Source: Candidatus Methanoperedens sp. (GTDB taxonomy: Archaea; Halobacteriota; Methanosarcinia; Methanosarcinales; Methanoperedenaceae). Taken from it: DNA of 64,000 bases. Below are positions 53,815 through 62,893 of the stretch, in pieces. The notes under the pieces were generated by a model, which had not been told where the DNA came from, did not search any database, and saw nothing but the letters and a program-made list of their open reading frames with translations. Location of the stretch: positions 26,300 to 90,299 of the forward strand of contig JAPMTR010000066.1 in NCBI GenBank assembly GCA_026552975.1, written 5' to 3'. The position numbers and the translations under genes were made by a program. Position 1 is the first letter of the stretch. Each line of letters starts with the position of its first letter.

Positions 53815-54925
53815 TTTTTTTCTTTCCAGGATACGCTGAAGCGGAACCGATATCTGATCTCATCCGCATCTTTGACATATTGATGAATGTGTGTGTGTAG
53901 ATTTTAGCCATGATCTTTACTGGCTCCATGACCTCTTTCATAGGTCCTCCTATTGTGGGCATGTCCTCGAAAAAGCTATCAAAAGCCTTTTCATACATCT
54001 TTATCCATAGATTATAAAATTCTTTAAACGCCTCTGGATCAGAGGTTTGTTTGGACATCTCCTTAGCCTTTTCGGACATTTTTTCAAGTACTGCTATCCA
54101 GGACTTGTACATGCCCAGATAAATGTTACTGCTCTCCACAAAATGACCGAACATTTCCCCGGAAGGCTCTGAAGACTTGACATACTTGCCATATATATCA
54201 TTATATGTATTTATCCATAATATATAAAATTCTTTATATGTTTCAGGGTCTGCATCTCCTCTGGAGATCTGTGCCATTTTATTGGAAAGTGTCATCATAG
54301 ATTCATTCAATGGCCTGCAAAGCTGTGCGTATGATTTCTTCCATAGTTTTGACATTTGCAGAAAGCTTTCTGAATAGATATCTGGTATTATCATATAATT
54401 TCCAAATATCTCTTTTGTGCTTTCTTGTGCAGGCAGCTCCATTAGCTCATCGAATATTTTTTCATAAGACTTGATCCACATATCATGACATTCTTTATAT
54501 TTTGCAGGATCCGGATTATCCGAAAGTATCTCTCTTGTCTTGCGTGAATTTTCTTCTAACTCTTCTATCCACGACTTGTAGAGTTTATTGTATCCATCTG
54601 CGCTTGATAGGAATTTTTCAAGTGTCTCTTTATTGGATTTCAGTGTTGGGATCTTATAAAATTTACCAAAGGTATTCTGGTATGTTCTAATCCATTCATC
54701 ATAGAATTCCCTGTATATCTGTGGTGTCGCTTCTTTAGAAAGAAGAGCCGTTTTTTCAAACATCTCTCCTGTGGATTCAATCCAGGGCTTGTATAACTTT
54801 AAGTAGGAATCCTTCCACATTTTTGAAAATGCTGTATAACTGTCAGCCCATGTCATGGAAATATTCTTCTTTTCTGCGCTCTCTTCTTTTAATTCTTCTT
54901 TTCTTCCTTCACTTTTCTTGACCAT
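53804..54925 (-). CDS. PhaE-like polyhydroxyalkanoate synthase subunit with four internal repeats
   Basis: A 373-residue helical, charged protein that fits the PhaE subunit of class III PHA synthases (similar length, WxxSYxxLYKPWIES segments, IYREFYDEWIRTY). It consists of four related units of about 75-85 residues, each with a Y-K-S-W-I helix, a DPExYKEFYxxWIxxY helix and a SxEMFGxF helix. PhaE pairs with the catalytic PhaC, which is not next to it nor elsewhere in the window. It might instead be a phasin-like granule protein. Confidence 0.7.
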   Translation of the reverse strand: MVKKSEGRKEELKEESAEKKNISMTWADSYTAFSKMWKDSYLKLYKPWIESTGEMFEKTALLSKEATPQIYREFYDEWIRTYQNTFGKFYKIPTLKSNKETLEKFLSSADGYNKLYKSWIEELEENSRKTREILSDNPDPAKYKECHDMWIKSYEKIFDELMELPAQESTKEIFGNYMIIPDIYSESFLQMSKLWKKSYAQLCRPLNESMMTLSNKMAQISRGDADPETYKEFYILWINTYNDIYGKYVKSSEPSGEMFGHFVESSNIYLGMYKSWIAVLEKMSEKAKEMSKQTSDPEAFKEFYNLWIKMYEKAFDSFFEDMPTIGGPMKEVMEPVKIMAKIYTHTFINMSKMRMRSDIGSASAYPGKKKNET

Positions 54926-54996
54926 ATTATATCACTCTTTTTATTTTTCATGCTGTAAGCTATTGCAAACGTTTTTATAAATTTATTCTTCGAAAA

Positions 54997-55239
54997 TCAC
55001 TTAAATGATTCGATGAACTCGTCGATTGGTATCGCTTTATATGTCGCTGTTTTGATGCTGCCGCGCGATGCAATTTCAACAACTGCCTTAGCGACCGTAG
55101 TTTCGTCATCCGCTTCCACGATGGAGCATTTCTCTAACAATTCATCTGTATTTAATAGATACCTTGCTCTTTCCAAGTATATCGCCCCTAGCGTATCTAC
55201 ATATTCTCTCATGGCTATCTCTAACCTCCTGTTCTCCAT
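54997..55239 (-). CDS. small hypothetical protein upstream of phaE-like gene
   Basis: An 80-residue soluble protein, MENRRLEIAMREYVDTLGAIYL with a helical first half and a DDETTVAKAVVEIASRGS segment. I do not recognise it. It is on the same strand 71 bases before the PhaE-like gene and may share its transcript. The 198 bases upstream, to the hydrogenase gene, show no further gene or clear signal. Confidence 0.5.
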   Translation of the reverse strand: MENRRLEIAMREYVDTLGAIYLERARYLLNTDELLEKCSIVEADDETTVAKAVVEIASRGSIKTATYKAIPIDEFIESFK

Positions 55240-55437
55240 TATAAAATATGCTTTCTTAAACGATAAGATTTTCGGTGAGGGGAGTAATGAAACACTATGG
55301 CGTCATTGTAACTTCTGTGAATAACATGCGAATTAGAGCATTAAATCTCAGCTGTAAATTATTATGCAAAACTTGGCAGGACGATATGCATTCAACCTGG
55401 TCAACCTAATGAGTTCACCTATGTCGCAATCGATATG

Positions 55438-57027
55438 TCAACTATGAAGTTTGATGGGATCAAGTTTTGACTCAATAACATGCACCGCACATCCATTGCA
55501 GGGATCAAAGCTCCTCACGATGTGTAATGCAATGACAGGGTTTGAGCAGTCGATCCCGAACTTATTCCCCATAGCGCATATTGGGCTTCCTTCCAGGGAT
55601 CTTTCCATAACCCCGCCCGGAGAGACATTCCATGTTGTGGGTGTGATTATCTGGTAATTTGAGACAACGCCATCCTTCAACTCAATCCAGTGACCCAATA
55701 CACCTCTTGGCGCTTCCCAGAGACCAAAACCTCTTGTATTTATAAGTTTTTCTGGCTGCACCCTGAATATGCCATTTGGATCAAATTCATTTATCCAGCC
55801 CTCAAGCAGGTACCCTGCAACAAGCATTTCCTGGATCCTTGCTATCAATCTCATATACACGCTTGCAACTGGAAGTCTTCTCTTTTTGAATTCTTTTGCA
55901 AGCCCTGTAATAAGAGGCTCCTCTGCGATAAGAAGCCTTGCCAGCGACCCGACTTCGCAGACTTTGCCATCGTATCGAGGGGCTTTCACCCATGTGTATT
56001 TTTCGCCATAAGATATCTCATTCGCGGGGAGAGGCTCGGTTTTGCCATCAAAAGGATGGCTTTCACTCCCTGAATAAAAAGAAGATTCACAGTTCTCAGT
56101 GATCTTTTCAATGTCAAAGGGTAAGTACTCAAGGTCAGAGGACATGAAACCCGGCCTGAAGATCATCTTTCCATTTTCATTAAAAGCCCCACATGACAGG
56201 AAATACTCCTCATGGCATCCGAATTTATCGAGCATAAGGTTGTCATCCCTGCCAGTAAGTTCAGCGCCAATAACGGCGAAAAGCTCAAAATCTCCCATCC
56301 TGGAAAAATCCTTCTTATCAAGATCAAGAAGATACTTTACTGCTCCCTCAGGATTTGAAAGATATGTGTTTTCAATCCATTCTCTCCAGGGTATACCTAA
56401 CATAGAAGATAAGCATGCCATAACTTTTCCGTGTATCTCTTTCAGAACAGTTATGCAGTTTTCCGTGGGTTTGAAATCAAGACCTCCCGGAAATGGTCTT
56501 ACTTCATTTCCCGCAAGTTCACGAATAGCCTCCTGCCCCATCTTTCTGGCATGAAGGGCCTTAAGATATGATTTTCCTGGCGGAATATGCTGGGTATGAA
56601 TTCTGTACGCCGGCGGTGCAAATCTCAAGATGAGTTCATCCCAGAGCTTCTTTTCAATAACATCGATGTAGGCCGGGTTGACCAGGTCAGGAAACCAGAG
56701 CATGTATAAATGCGTAATATGGTTGGAGATAAAGTCAAAGCCCTGAATTATATTCTTTGCAAGCTGGGCGTCAGGAGGTAAAGAATCCACACCATGCAAC
56801 TGGTCAAGCGCCCCCGCGCCTGCAAAAGCATGGGATGTTGGGCAAAATCCGCATATTCTCGTAGTAGAGCAAGCGGCTTTCCTCGGTTCCTGATTAACAA
56901 GGACTTTCTCAAGGCCCCGCAAAAGGGTGCTTGAACATTTTGCCTCCTTAACAATGCCCATCTCAGTCTTAAGGAGAACACGCATATGCCCCTCAACTCG
57001 TGAAATGGGGTCAAGAATGATTTCCAT
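55438..57027 (-). CDS. second NiFe hydrogenase, large subunit
   Basis: A 529-residue catalytic subunit. It starts MEIILDPISRVEGHMRV; L1 cysteines are in TRICGFCPTSHAFAG and L2 in DPCNGCAVHV, with a 13-residue C-terminal tail after the His that must be cleaved. The length is near that of uptake hydrogenases (550-600) rather than HydA. It follows its small subunit without a gap. No membrane cytochrome or electron-transfer partner gene is adjacent. The subgroup cannot be set from reading alone. Confidence 0.93.
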   Translation of the reverse strand: MEIILDPISRVEGHMRVLLKTEMGIVKEAKCSSTLLRGLEKVLVNQEPRKAACSTTRICGFCPTSHAFAGAGALDQLHGVDSLPPDAQLAKNIIQGFDFISNHITHLYMLWFPDLVNPAYIDVIEKKLWDELILRFAPPAYRIHTQHIPPGKSYLKALHARKMGQEAIRELAGNEVRPFPGGLDFKPTENCITVLKEIHGKVMACLSSMLGIPWREWIENTYLSNPEGAVKYLLDLDKKDFSRMGDFELFAVIGAELTGRDDNLMLDKFGCHEEYFLSCGAFNENGKMIFRPGFMSSDLEYLPFDIEKITENCESSFYSGSESHPFDGKTEPLPANEISYGEKYTWVKAPRYDGKVCEVGSLARLLIAEEPLITGLAKEFKKRRLPVASVYMRLIARIQEMLVAGYLLEGWINEFDPNGIFRVQPEKLINTRGFGLWEAPRGVLGHWIELKDGVVSNYQIITPTTWNVSPGGVMERSLEGSPICAMGNKFGIDCSNPVIALHIVRSFDPCNGCAVHVIESKLDPIKLHS

Positions 57028-57777
57028 TTATCCACCCTTTATCATTTTGAACCTTAGATATTTGTCAAGCATATTTGAATCTTCGGGGAACTGGAGCTTA
57101 TCAAGGAGAAGAAGCGCTAACATTGCCAGGATCTGCTCAGGTTTTGGTGGACATCCCGGAAGGTCAACAACAGGTTTAGTTATTCCGTGCTCATTGAGAA
57201 TGATCGTTCTATCAGCCACTCCTCTGAATATTAACCCTGGAAAATCCCGTACTACATTTTCAGAGCGCCTGTCGCCTGGTATGCCGCCGCAGGAGGCGCA
57301 TGTGCCAAGGGTCATTATTACTTTAGCTTTATTTGCCGCTTTAACTATCCTTTCTTTTACAGTTTCACCGCCTATCAGGCAGTACTTTCCACTATTATCG
57401 GGTCCTTCCACAAGCGCACCCTCCACCACAAGTACATAGCCACCTGTTTTCTCAATATCCTTAAGATAATACTCGATATTTATTTCAGGAACGCGTACAG
57501 GTATGCCTCCTAAGAAAAATCCGCTCTGCTCAAGAAGCGTTTTATGGTATATTATGCATTCATTCCTGAGTATTGTACCAAGAAGTTCATGATCGCAGTT
57601 TAGAAAGGACATGGTGCAACCCGAGCAACCTGCGCCATGGATCCATACAAGTTTTTGCTTTACAGATTTTAACTCTTGTATAAGTTCTGCCCTGTATTTT
57701 TCAAGGAATCCGACTACTCCGAGCGTACTAATTGCTTCCAAACAATCTTGCTTACTCAGTACATCTGATTTTGTCAA
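57028..57777 (-). CDS. second NiFe hydrogenase, small subunit (proximal cluster only)
   Basis: A 249-residue small subunit. Proximal-cluster cysteines: GAGCSGC (C51, C54), TLGTCASCGG and LPGCPP. The sequence ends soon after, so the C-terminal domain that carries the medial and distal clusters in uptake hydrogenases is missing, and there is no twin-arginine signal. A 40-residue helical N-terminal extension (LEAISTLGVVGFLEKYRAEL) is present. The enzyme is thus cytoplasmic and needs an outside partner to take electrons. Confidence 0.92.
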   Translation of the reverse strand: MTKSDVLSKQDCLEAISTLGVVGFLEKYRAELIQELKSVKQKLVWIHGAGCSGCTMSFLNCDHELLGTILRNECIIYHKTLLEQSGFFLGGIPVRVPEINIEYYLKDIEKTGGYVLVVEGALVEGPDNSGKYCLIGGETVKERIVKAANKAKVIMTLGTCASCGGIPGDRRSENVVRDFPGLIFRGVADRTIILNEHGITKPVVDLPGCPPKPEQILAMLALLLLDKLQFPEDSNMLDKYLRFKMIKGG

Positions 57778-57916
57778 GTTCTATTCAATTCCCTCTTAAT
57801 AGATAAGCGATGTATCCAAGGTATATAATCATATATGGAAATCCTTCGTTGCGCGATACTCTCATTCTGAAAGGAAAATCAAAAAACCTTACGGAGAACA
57901 TCAGGCTCATGCAGAG

Positions 57917-58735
57917 CTAAGAAAATGAGGACCTCAGTATCAATCTGTGAAATTCTTTTCTCATCATCTTATAGATACCACCTATCATATCAGCAACCTC
58001 AGGCAGCATTTTTAGAACGACATAAGAAATCAACATTAAGGCTATCAAGGATCCTGCCTTGGTTATAAAATGCTCTGAAATATGGAAGCTCTCCTGGGGT
58101 GTGCCAAACCAGCTTAATCCATAGGCAGAAGCTGTGAAAGAGACACGGATAATATTCAGCATATATACAATGGGCACGGAGATAATAAATGCCTGGAGTT
58201 TGCGGGCATTTGTCGCTCCTGTTGCAGAGGAGATAATCCCTGAAAACAGGGCAATGCTCTCTATTGCAGTGCAGGCCAGTATTATTTCAACATCAAGGCC
58301 ATTTACTGCAAGCTGGTTCCATGCTACCTGTACAACCGGAAAACCGACTTTTTCGATCAACCATATCCCCTGTCCTGTGACTGTTGATATTATCCATGTA
58401 TTTAATATTCCTATCTCTGCAAAACTTAAATATATCAAACCGCCTACAGATGCAGCCCTGGATAATGACATAAACACTTCATAACTGCCGTTATCATTAT
58501 TATCTTTTGCTCGAAATGTTATATATGCTATAAAAAATGAAGCAATAGTCGCAGCAATTACCAGAATGATATTGACATAATCCCGAAGATCAAAGTAATC
58601 CCCAAGTTGCAAAGACCAATGGATGGAAAGGAATATCCAGCCAGAACCACCAAAAATGTACCTTGAATTGAAGGATTTCGGAAGGAACGATGCTATAACG
58701 AGAAGTCCGAGGGCTATCCAGAGCGTTACTATCAA
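57917..58735 (-). CDS. archaeosortase/exosortase-family protein
   Basis: A 272-residue protein with about eight membrane helices. The expected catalytic triad is visible: Cys in LACTAIESIALFSG, Arg in LNIIRVSFTASAYG and His in HISEHFITKAG. Archaeosortases cut C-terminal sorting tags (PGF-CTERM and others) and attach proteins to lipid. None of the exported proteins in the window has a visible tag. It starts 4 bases after the htpX stop; the hydrogenase small subunit follows after 139 bases. Confidence 0.85.
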   Translation of the reverse strand: MIVTLWIALGLLVIASFLPKSFNSRYIFGGSGWIFLSIHWSLQLGDYFDLRDYVNIILVIAATIASFFIAYITFRAKDNNDNGSYEVFMSLSRAASVGGLIYLSFAEIGILNTWIISTVTGQGIWLIEKVGFPVVQVAWNQLAVNGLDVEIILACTAIESIALFSGIISSATGATNARKLQAFIISVPIVYMLNIIRVSFTASAYGLSWFGTPQESFHISEHFITKAGSLIALMLISYVVLKMLPEVADMIGGIYKMMRKEFHRLILRSSFS

Positions 58736-58739
58736 GATA

Positions 58740-59684
58740 TTACCTGATTTTTGATAGTCTGTGAATTCGTTTTAACATGTTCGGATGAGTGCTCATAAGT
58801 TCCATGAATTTATCTGATGTACTGACCTTGACTTTTTTTGAAGATAACATCATAAGTTCTTGCTGGTCAATTGTTCCGCTTCTGTCCTTATCGATCTGGG
58901 AAAGTTCCCTTAATTCGTTAATTGCACGTGAAGGATCATTCACAAAAAAGGCTTTTAGCCCTTCGGTATGTTTTAGTTCTTCTTTTGGGACTCTTGCACT
59001 TCCGGACACCAGTTTGTACAATGCCGAAGCAAGTGCGTGAGGAGAATTACCTAGCTGGATGCTCCTTTCGTCTGCATAATATTCCCTTATTCTGGATGCA
59101 TATAATACCAGCAGGTTTGTTACCATATACATCAGGAAGGCAAAAATTCCAATAAGAACAGCATTTCCACGGTCACGCCCTCCTGAAAACATAGTGCTCC
59201 ATGCAATATACCACATAATCATTGGTATTACGCTAAGCGTGGTGATCACAGCAACATCCCTATGCTTAAGATGTGCTATTTCATGCCCGATCACAGCTTT
59301 TAGCTCATCTGGTGAAAGAAGACGCAGTATCTGCTCTGTAACACACACTCTGCCATCGCTCTTCCATCTACCAAAAGCAAAGGCATTTGGGATAGGAACA
59401 TTTGCGATCCCTATACGTGGTTTTGGAATATTGGCTTTTTGTGCCATCTCTGCCACCATCCTGTGCAGTGAGGGATATTCAGACTCTGAAACATACCTTA
59501 TTCCCATGCTCCACTCAACCATCTTTGGACCTATCAGGTATTGAACCATGATCATTCCTGATGCAAGTATCCCATAGAAAGCAAAACTTGAAATTCCCAT
59601 GGAACCTGCTACTGCCGCGATCACTGCATAGACAATTGCGAACATCAATCCAAGCAATAAATACAATCTAATCTGAAGCCACAT
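58740..59684 (-). CDS. htpX: HtpX-family M48 membrane metalloprotease with EF-hand loop
   Basis: A 314-residue protease. Two N-terminal helices (LYLLLGLMFAIVYAVIAAV and SSFAFYGILASGMIMVQYL), the zinc site GHEIAHLKHRD with the third ligand in REYYADE, and two more helices between. HtpX degrades damaged membrane proteins. Unusually, residues 265-276 form a perfect EF-hand calcium loop (DKDRSGTIDQQE). Start ATG 59684 chosen over 59735 because it begins right before the first helix. Coupled to the archaeosortase gene. Confidence 0.92.
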   Translation of the reverse strand: MWLQIRLYLLLGLMFAIVYAVIAAVAGSMGISSFAFYGILASGMIMVQYLIGPKMVEWSMGIRYVSESEYPSLHRMVAEMAQKANIPKPRIGIANVPIPNAFAFGRWKSDGRVCVTEQILRLLSPDELKAVIGHEIAHLKHRDVAVITTLSVIPMIMWYIAWSTMFSGGRDRGNAVLIGIFAFLMYMVTNLLVLYASRIREYYADERSIQLGNSPHALASALYKLVSGSARVPKEELKHTEGLKAFFVNDPSRAINELRELSQIDKDRSGTIDQQELMMLSSKKVKVSTSDKFMELMSTHPNMLKRIHRLSKIR

Positions 59685-59783
59685 TTTTTTCACCTGTTTG
59701 CATATATAGGGAGTAGAGTTTAAATATGTTATCATATTTATTAATAAAAACTCATATCGGGGGAAAGATATGATAAGAGGATA

Positions 59784-60992
59784 TCAACTTAAAATTTTTT
59801 TTAACCCATAAGGTGTAATAAAAGTAGTGATTATACACATAGTAACCAGCATTGCATATACGTTCATATCAATTAATCCGAATTTCAATCCTATTCCTGA
59901 GATCATAAGTCCCATCAGACCTCTTGCATTTAACCCTATTCCAACAGCAAGCGCATCTTTTAGTTTCATGTTCGCAAGCACACCTCCTGTGAGGGCACCC
60001 AGGCCCTTTCCAACCATAGCGAACACGATAGCGGTCAGGAGGAATACCCCCTGTTGGATATTACGATCTGAGAATGGATCTGCAGGGTCAAAAAGTACGG
60101 AAAGGTCAAGCAGAAGTCCCAGATATGCGAACAAGATGGGTGAAAAAAAGCTGCTTGTTATCGAAGAGACCACATTTTGAACATTGGAAAACACTCCTTC
60201 TCCAACAGTGGATTTTTTAATGATCGTTCCAGCATAAAAAATACCGATAATGAATGATATCTCAAGCAATTTTCCCAAAAAACCCAATAAGATCCCGAAC
60301 AAGAGAATTACAAAGAATTGAGATTCCTTGGTCAATTTTTTTATAAGCAATTTTACATGATTTACAGGCAAACCATCCTTCATTACCAGTAATTTATTTA
60401 AAAAATATATTATTACTAAAAACAACAAAATCTTAATTATTAATATTGAAAAATACAATAAATTCATGGTTTCGGGATTGCCTCCCTCTATGGAAAGAAC
60501 CATTGAAAAAAAGAACATGCATAATATATCATCGATCACTGCTGATGTTATTATTATTTTGCCTATTTCAGACTCCAGTTTACCAAGATCCATGAGTATC
60601 TTAACACCCACAGGAAGAGCAGCAAGTGAGAAAACGATGGCAATGAAGAAAATCTCCATCAGATCAAGTCCGAATATCGATCCCAGAGCGATACCAGCAG
60701 CCATCGCAAAGATATTTCCCATTATTGCAATAAAGATCGCAGGTCGCGAATACTCCCTGAAGCTTGCCAGGTTTATGTGCATTCCAGCCAGGAATAAAAG
60801 AAAGAAAATACCCAGTTCTGCAAGAACATCGAGACCATTTATTTCAGGGCTTATCAAGTTAAGGATGGAAGGACCTAACAATACGCCTGCTATCATTTCA
60901 CCTATGATTGGCGGTTGCCGTATTTGCACGAATATCTCACCAGATATCTTTGCACAAACAACTATTATGAGAATCGGAAGTATAAATTCCAT
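59784..60992 (-). CDS. Kef-type cation:proton antiporter (CPA2)
   Basis: A 402-residue protein with about 12 membrane helices: RQPPIIGEMIAGVLLGPSIL, LGIFFLLFLAGMHINLA, and SAVIDDILCMFFFSM with the ion-binding Asp pair. It is a monovalent cation/proton antiporter like the one at 8794-10158, but the two share little beyond family motifs. No regulatory domain. Stands alone. Confidence 0.92.
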   Translation of the reverse strand: MEFILPILIIVVCAKISGEIFVQIRQPPIIGEMIAGVLLGPSILNLISPEINGLDVLAELGIFFLLFLAGMHINLASFREYSRPAIFIAIMGNIFAMAAGIALGSIFGLDLMEIFFIAIVFSLAALPVGVKILMDLGKLESEIGKIIITSAVIDDILCMFFFSMVLSIEGGNPETMNLLYFSILIIKILLFLVIIYFLNKLLVMKDGLPVNHVKLLIKKLTKESQFFVILLFGILLGFLGKLLEISFIIGIFYAGTIIKKSTVGEGVFSNVQNVVSSITSSFFSPILFAYLGLLLDLSVLFDPADPFSDRNIQQGVFLLTAIVFAMVGKGLGALTGGVLANMKLKDALAVGIGLNARGLMGLMISGIGLKFGLIDMNVYAMLVTMCIITTFITPYGLKKILS

Positions 60993-61108
60993 TATTATCT
61001 TAATGATAAATTGATTCGATATTAAATTATCTTAGTTATTTTAGTGCCCCATGATCAATGAATCATTATTACAAAATATGATAAATTATTTAAACTCAAA
61101 ACGCTTAA

Positions 61109-61867
61109 ATGCCCTTCATGAAGTTGATAGGAACTGGGAAATCAAAAGACATCTACCTGGCAGATAACGGTGATATAATCTTTGAGTTCACTGATCGTGT
61201 TACTGCATTCGACGGCGCTAAGAAGGCAGAATTCCTTCACAAAGGAATGGTATGTTGTGGTCTTGCTGAATATTGGTTCAAATTAATTGAAAAAGAAGGA
61301 TTGCCAACACATTACGAGGAAAGGATCGGGGAAACCAGAATGAGGGTCGCGAACCTGAAGATCCTTCCCGTCGAGGTTATATGGAGAAATTATGTGGCAG
61401 GTTCGCTATGGCGTCGCTTTGAGAAGGGCGAAATAAGGCTGCCTGAAGGAACAGATGCAAGGGAAGGAGCCCTGATCCCGAACGGAATGCTCGAATTCAC
61501 GACCAAGTTCGAGGTTGTTGATAGGCCAGTGAGCATAAAGGAGATCCTTGATGCAAAATGGATGACAGAGAAGGAACTAAAGCACCTGTCTGAAATGACA
61601 AATAAAATCAACGATATCATGTTCTCTCAACTCCTTCGAAAGGATATATTACTTGCAGATTTCAAAGTTGAATTTGGTAAGACCCCCGAAGGCAAAATAC
61701 TTCTCGCTGATGAAGTGGGCACGCCTGATGGCTGTCGTTTCTGGGACAGGCATGCTTATATCAGAGGCGAATTCCTGAGCCTTGACAAGGATGTTTTCAG
61801 GAAAAACAAAGGCGATCTCTCCCAGGCTTACCTTGAAATATATAACCGAATAACTTCACAGGGCTGA
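61109..61867 (+). CDS. purC: phosphoribosylaminoimidazole-succinocarboxamide synthase
   Basis: A 252-residue SAICAR synthetase: LIGTGKSKDIYLADNG for ATP binding, FEFTDRVTAFDG, PVEVIWRNYVAGSLWRR, FTTKFE and LADEVGTPDGCRFWD. It joins CAIR and aspartate. A TATA-like TTATTTAAA at 61086-61094 lies 28 bases before the second Met (61118), so translation might start there on a leaderless message. purE follows after 80 bases. Confidence 0.95.
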   Translation: MPFMKLIGTGKSKDIYLADNGDIIFEFTDRVTAFDGAKKAEFLHKGMVCCGLAEYWFKLIEKEGLPTHYEERIGETRMRVANLKILPVEVIWRNYVAGSLWRRFEKGEIRLPEGTDAREGALIPNGMLEFTTKFEVVDRPVSIKEILDAKWMTEKELKHLSEMTNKINDIMFSQLLRKDILLADFKVEFGKTPEGKILLADEVGTPDGCRFWDRHAYIRGEFLSLDKDVFRKNKGDLSQAYLEIYNRITSQG

Positions 61868-61947
61868 GGAATTAAGGATAGCATTACGAAATGGGAACAA
61901 ATAGAACATTAGTTCTTAAACCTGAGGAGATATGAATAGGTAAAAAT

Positions 61948-62425
61948 ATGGAAGTACAGATAATATTGGGAAGCATATCAGATAAAGATATAGCAAAGAA
62001 AGCAGTAGAAGTATTGAAAGAGTTCGGAGTCGAATATGACGTTACAGTGGCTTCAGCCCACCGCACTCCTGAGCGTGTAGAAAATGTGATAAAAGAGGCG
62101 CACGAAAAAGGTGTAAAGGTGTTTATCGCCATAGCAGGGCTTGCTGCACATCTTCCCGGTGTTGTAGCTTCAAAAACCATAATGCCGGTCATAGGCGTGC
62201 CCGTCGATTCAAATCTTGATGGTATGGATGCCCTTCTTTCGATAGCACAGATGCCGCCTGGCATACCCTGTTGCATGCGTTGGTATCGCAAGAGCCGATA
62301 ATGCTGCGCTGCTGGCATGCGAGATAATAGCAACAAATGACGAAACGATGCAGGAAAAACTCAGGAAGTACAGGGGCAGGATGGCTGAAAAAATTGAACA
62401 TGATGCAAAAGCCCTGGGATTGTGA
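61948..62425 (+). pseudogene. purE: purE (N5-CAIR mutase) with a +1 frameshift
   Basis: The first frame (61948-62301) gives the normal PurE N-terminus: IILGSISDKDIAKKA, SAHRTPE, AGLAAHLPGVVAS, GVPVDSNLDGMDALLS and QMPPGIP, then runs into a wrong tail and stops. Skipping one C in CCC at 62266-62268 restores the family sequence, PVACVGIARADNAALLACEI to MAEKIEHDAKALGL, ending at 62425. PurE is needed for purine synthesis and lies next to purC, so a sequencing or assembly error is more likely than real loss. Confidence 0.9.
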
Positions 62426-62440
62426 ATGTTAGCGCTATAA

Positions 62441-62893
62441 TTAACGAGCCAGTGCCTCGATGCCAGCAAGCCCAAGCAAACCGATCAGCGTAAATACAGT
62501 ACTCCACAGTATGATCCCTAAGCTCATCCAGAGCAAGAGGCGTTTGACCGGAGCACCAAGCGTAATCCCAAGAACAGCACCAAGCGGTGCACCCACAAAG
62601 AGAGGCGCCAGCATTCCAAGCCCTTCTACCCCATAATGATCCCAGATGCGGTGGATGCGTCCAAGCTTCTTCTTTTCACTTTTTCTGTTATGCATAAGTA
62701 TGGTCCGCATGCGTTCACCCAGCTTAAGGACGATAAGCACCCCCAATATGGCTCCTGTGGCAGCAACCATACCCGTTTCCAGCGGATGAAGCTGGAGAAC
62801 AAAACCGGCAGAGATGGCTGCCCACAACTCAATAGCCCCAAGAGCAAACACGGTCAGCAGTTTAATAATATATTCCATGAGCATTTCATTCAC
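62441..62893 (-). CDS. small-multidrug-export-type membrane protein (COG2426 family)
   Basis: A 150-residue protein with about four membrane helices and the family pattern LGAIELWAAISAGFVLQLHP, a charged middle and GLGMLAPLFVGAPLGAVLGITLGAPVKRLLLWMSLGI. The family name comes from annotation only; the cargo is unknown. Its start overlaps the terC stop by 1 base, so it is coupled to it. Confidence 0.8.
   Translation of the reverse strand: MNEMLMEYIIKLLTVFALGAIELWAAISAGFVLQLHPLETGMVAATGAILGVLIVLKLGERMRTILMHNRKSEKKKLGRIHRIWDHYGVEGLGMLAPLFVGAPLGAVLGITLGAPVKRLLLWMSLGIILWSTVFTLIGLLGLAGIEALAR

Noticed and set aside
55240..55437. Intergenic stretch between the 80-residue gene and the hydrogenase large subunit
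   Set aside because: No frame, hairpin or repeat convincing enough to report.
61924..61943. Three-codon frame with a GAGGAG site before purE
   Set aside because: The site is only one base from its ATG and the frame is too short to support as a leader peptide.
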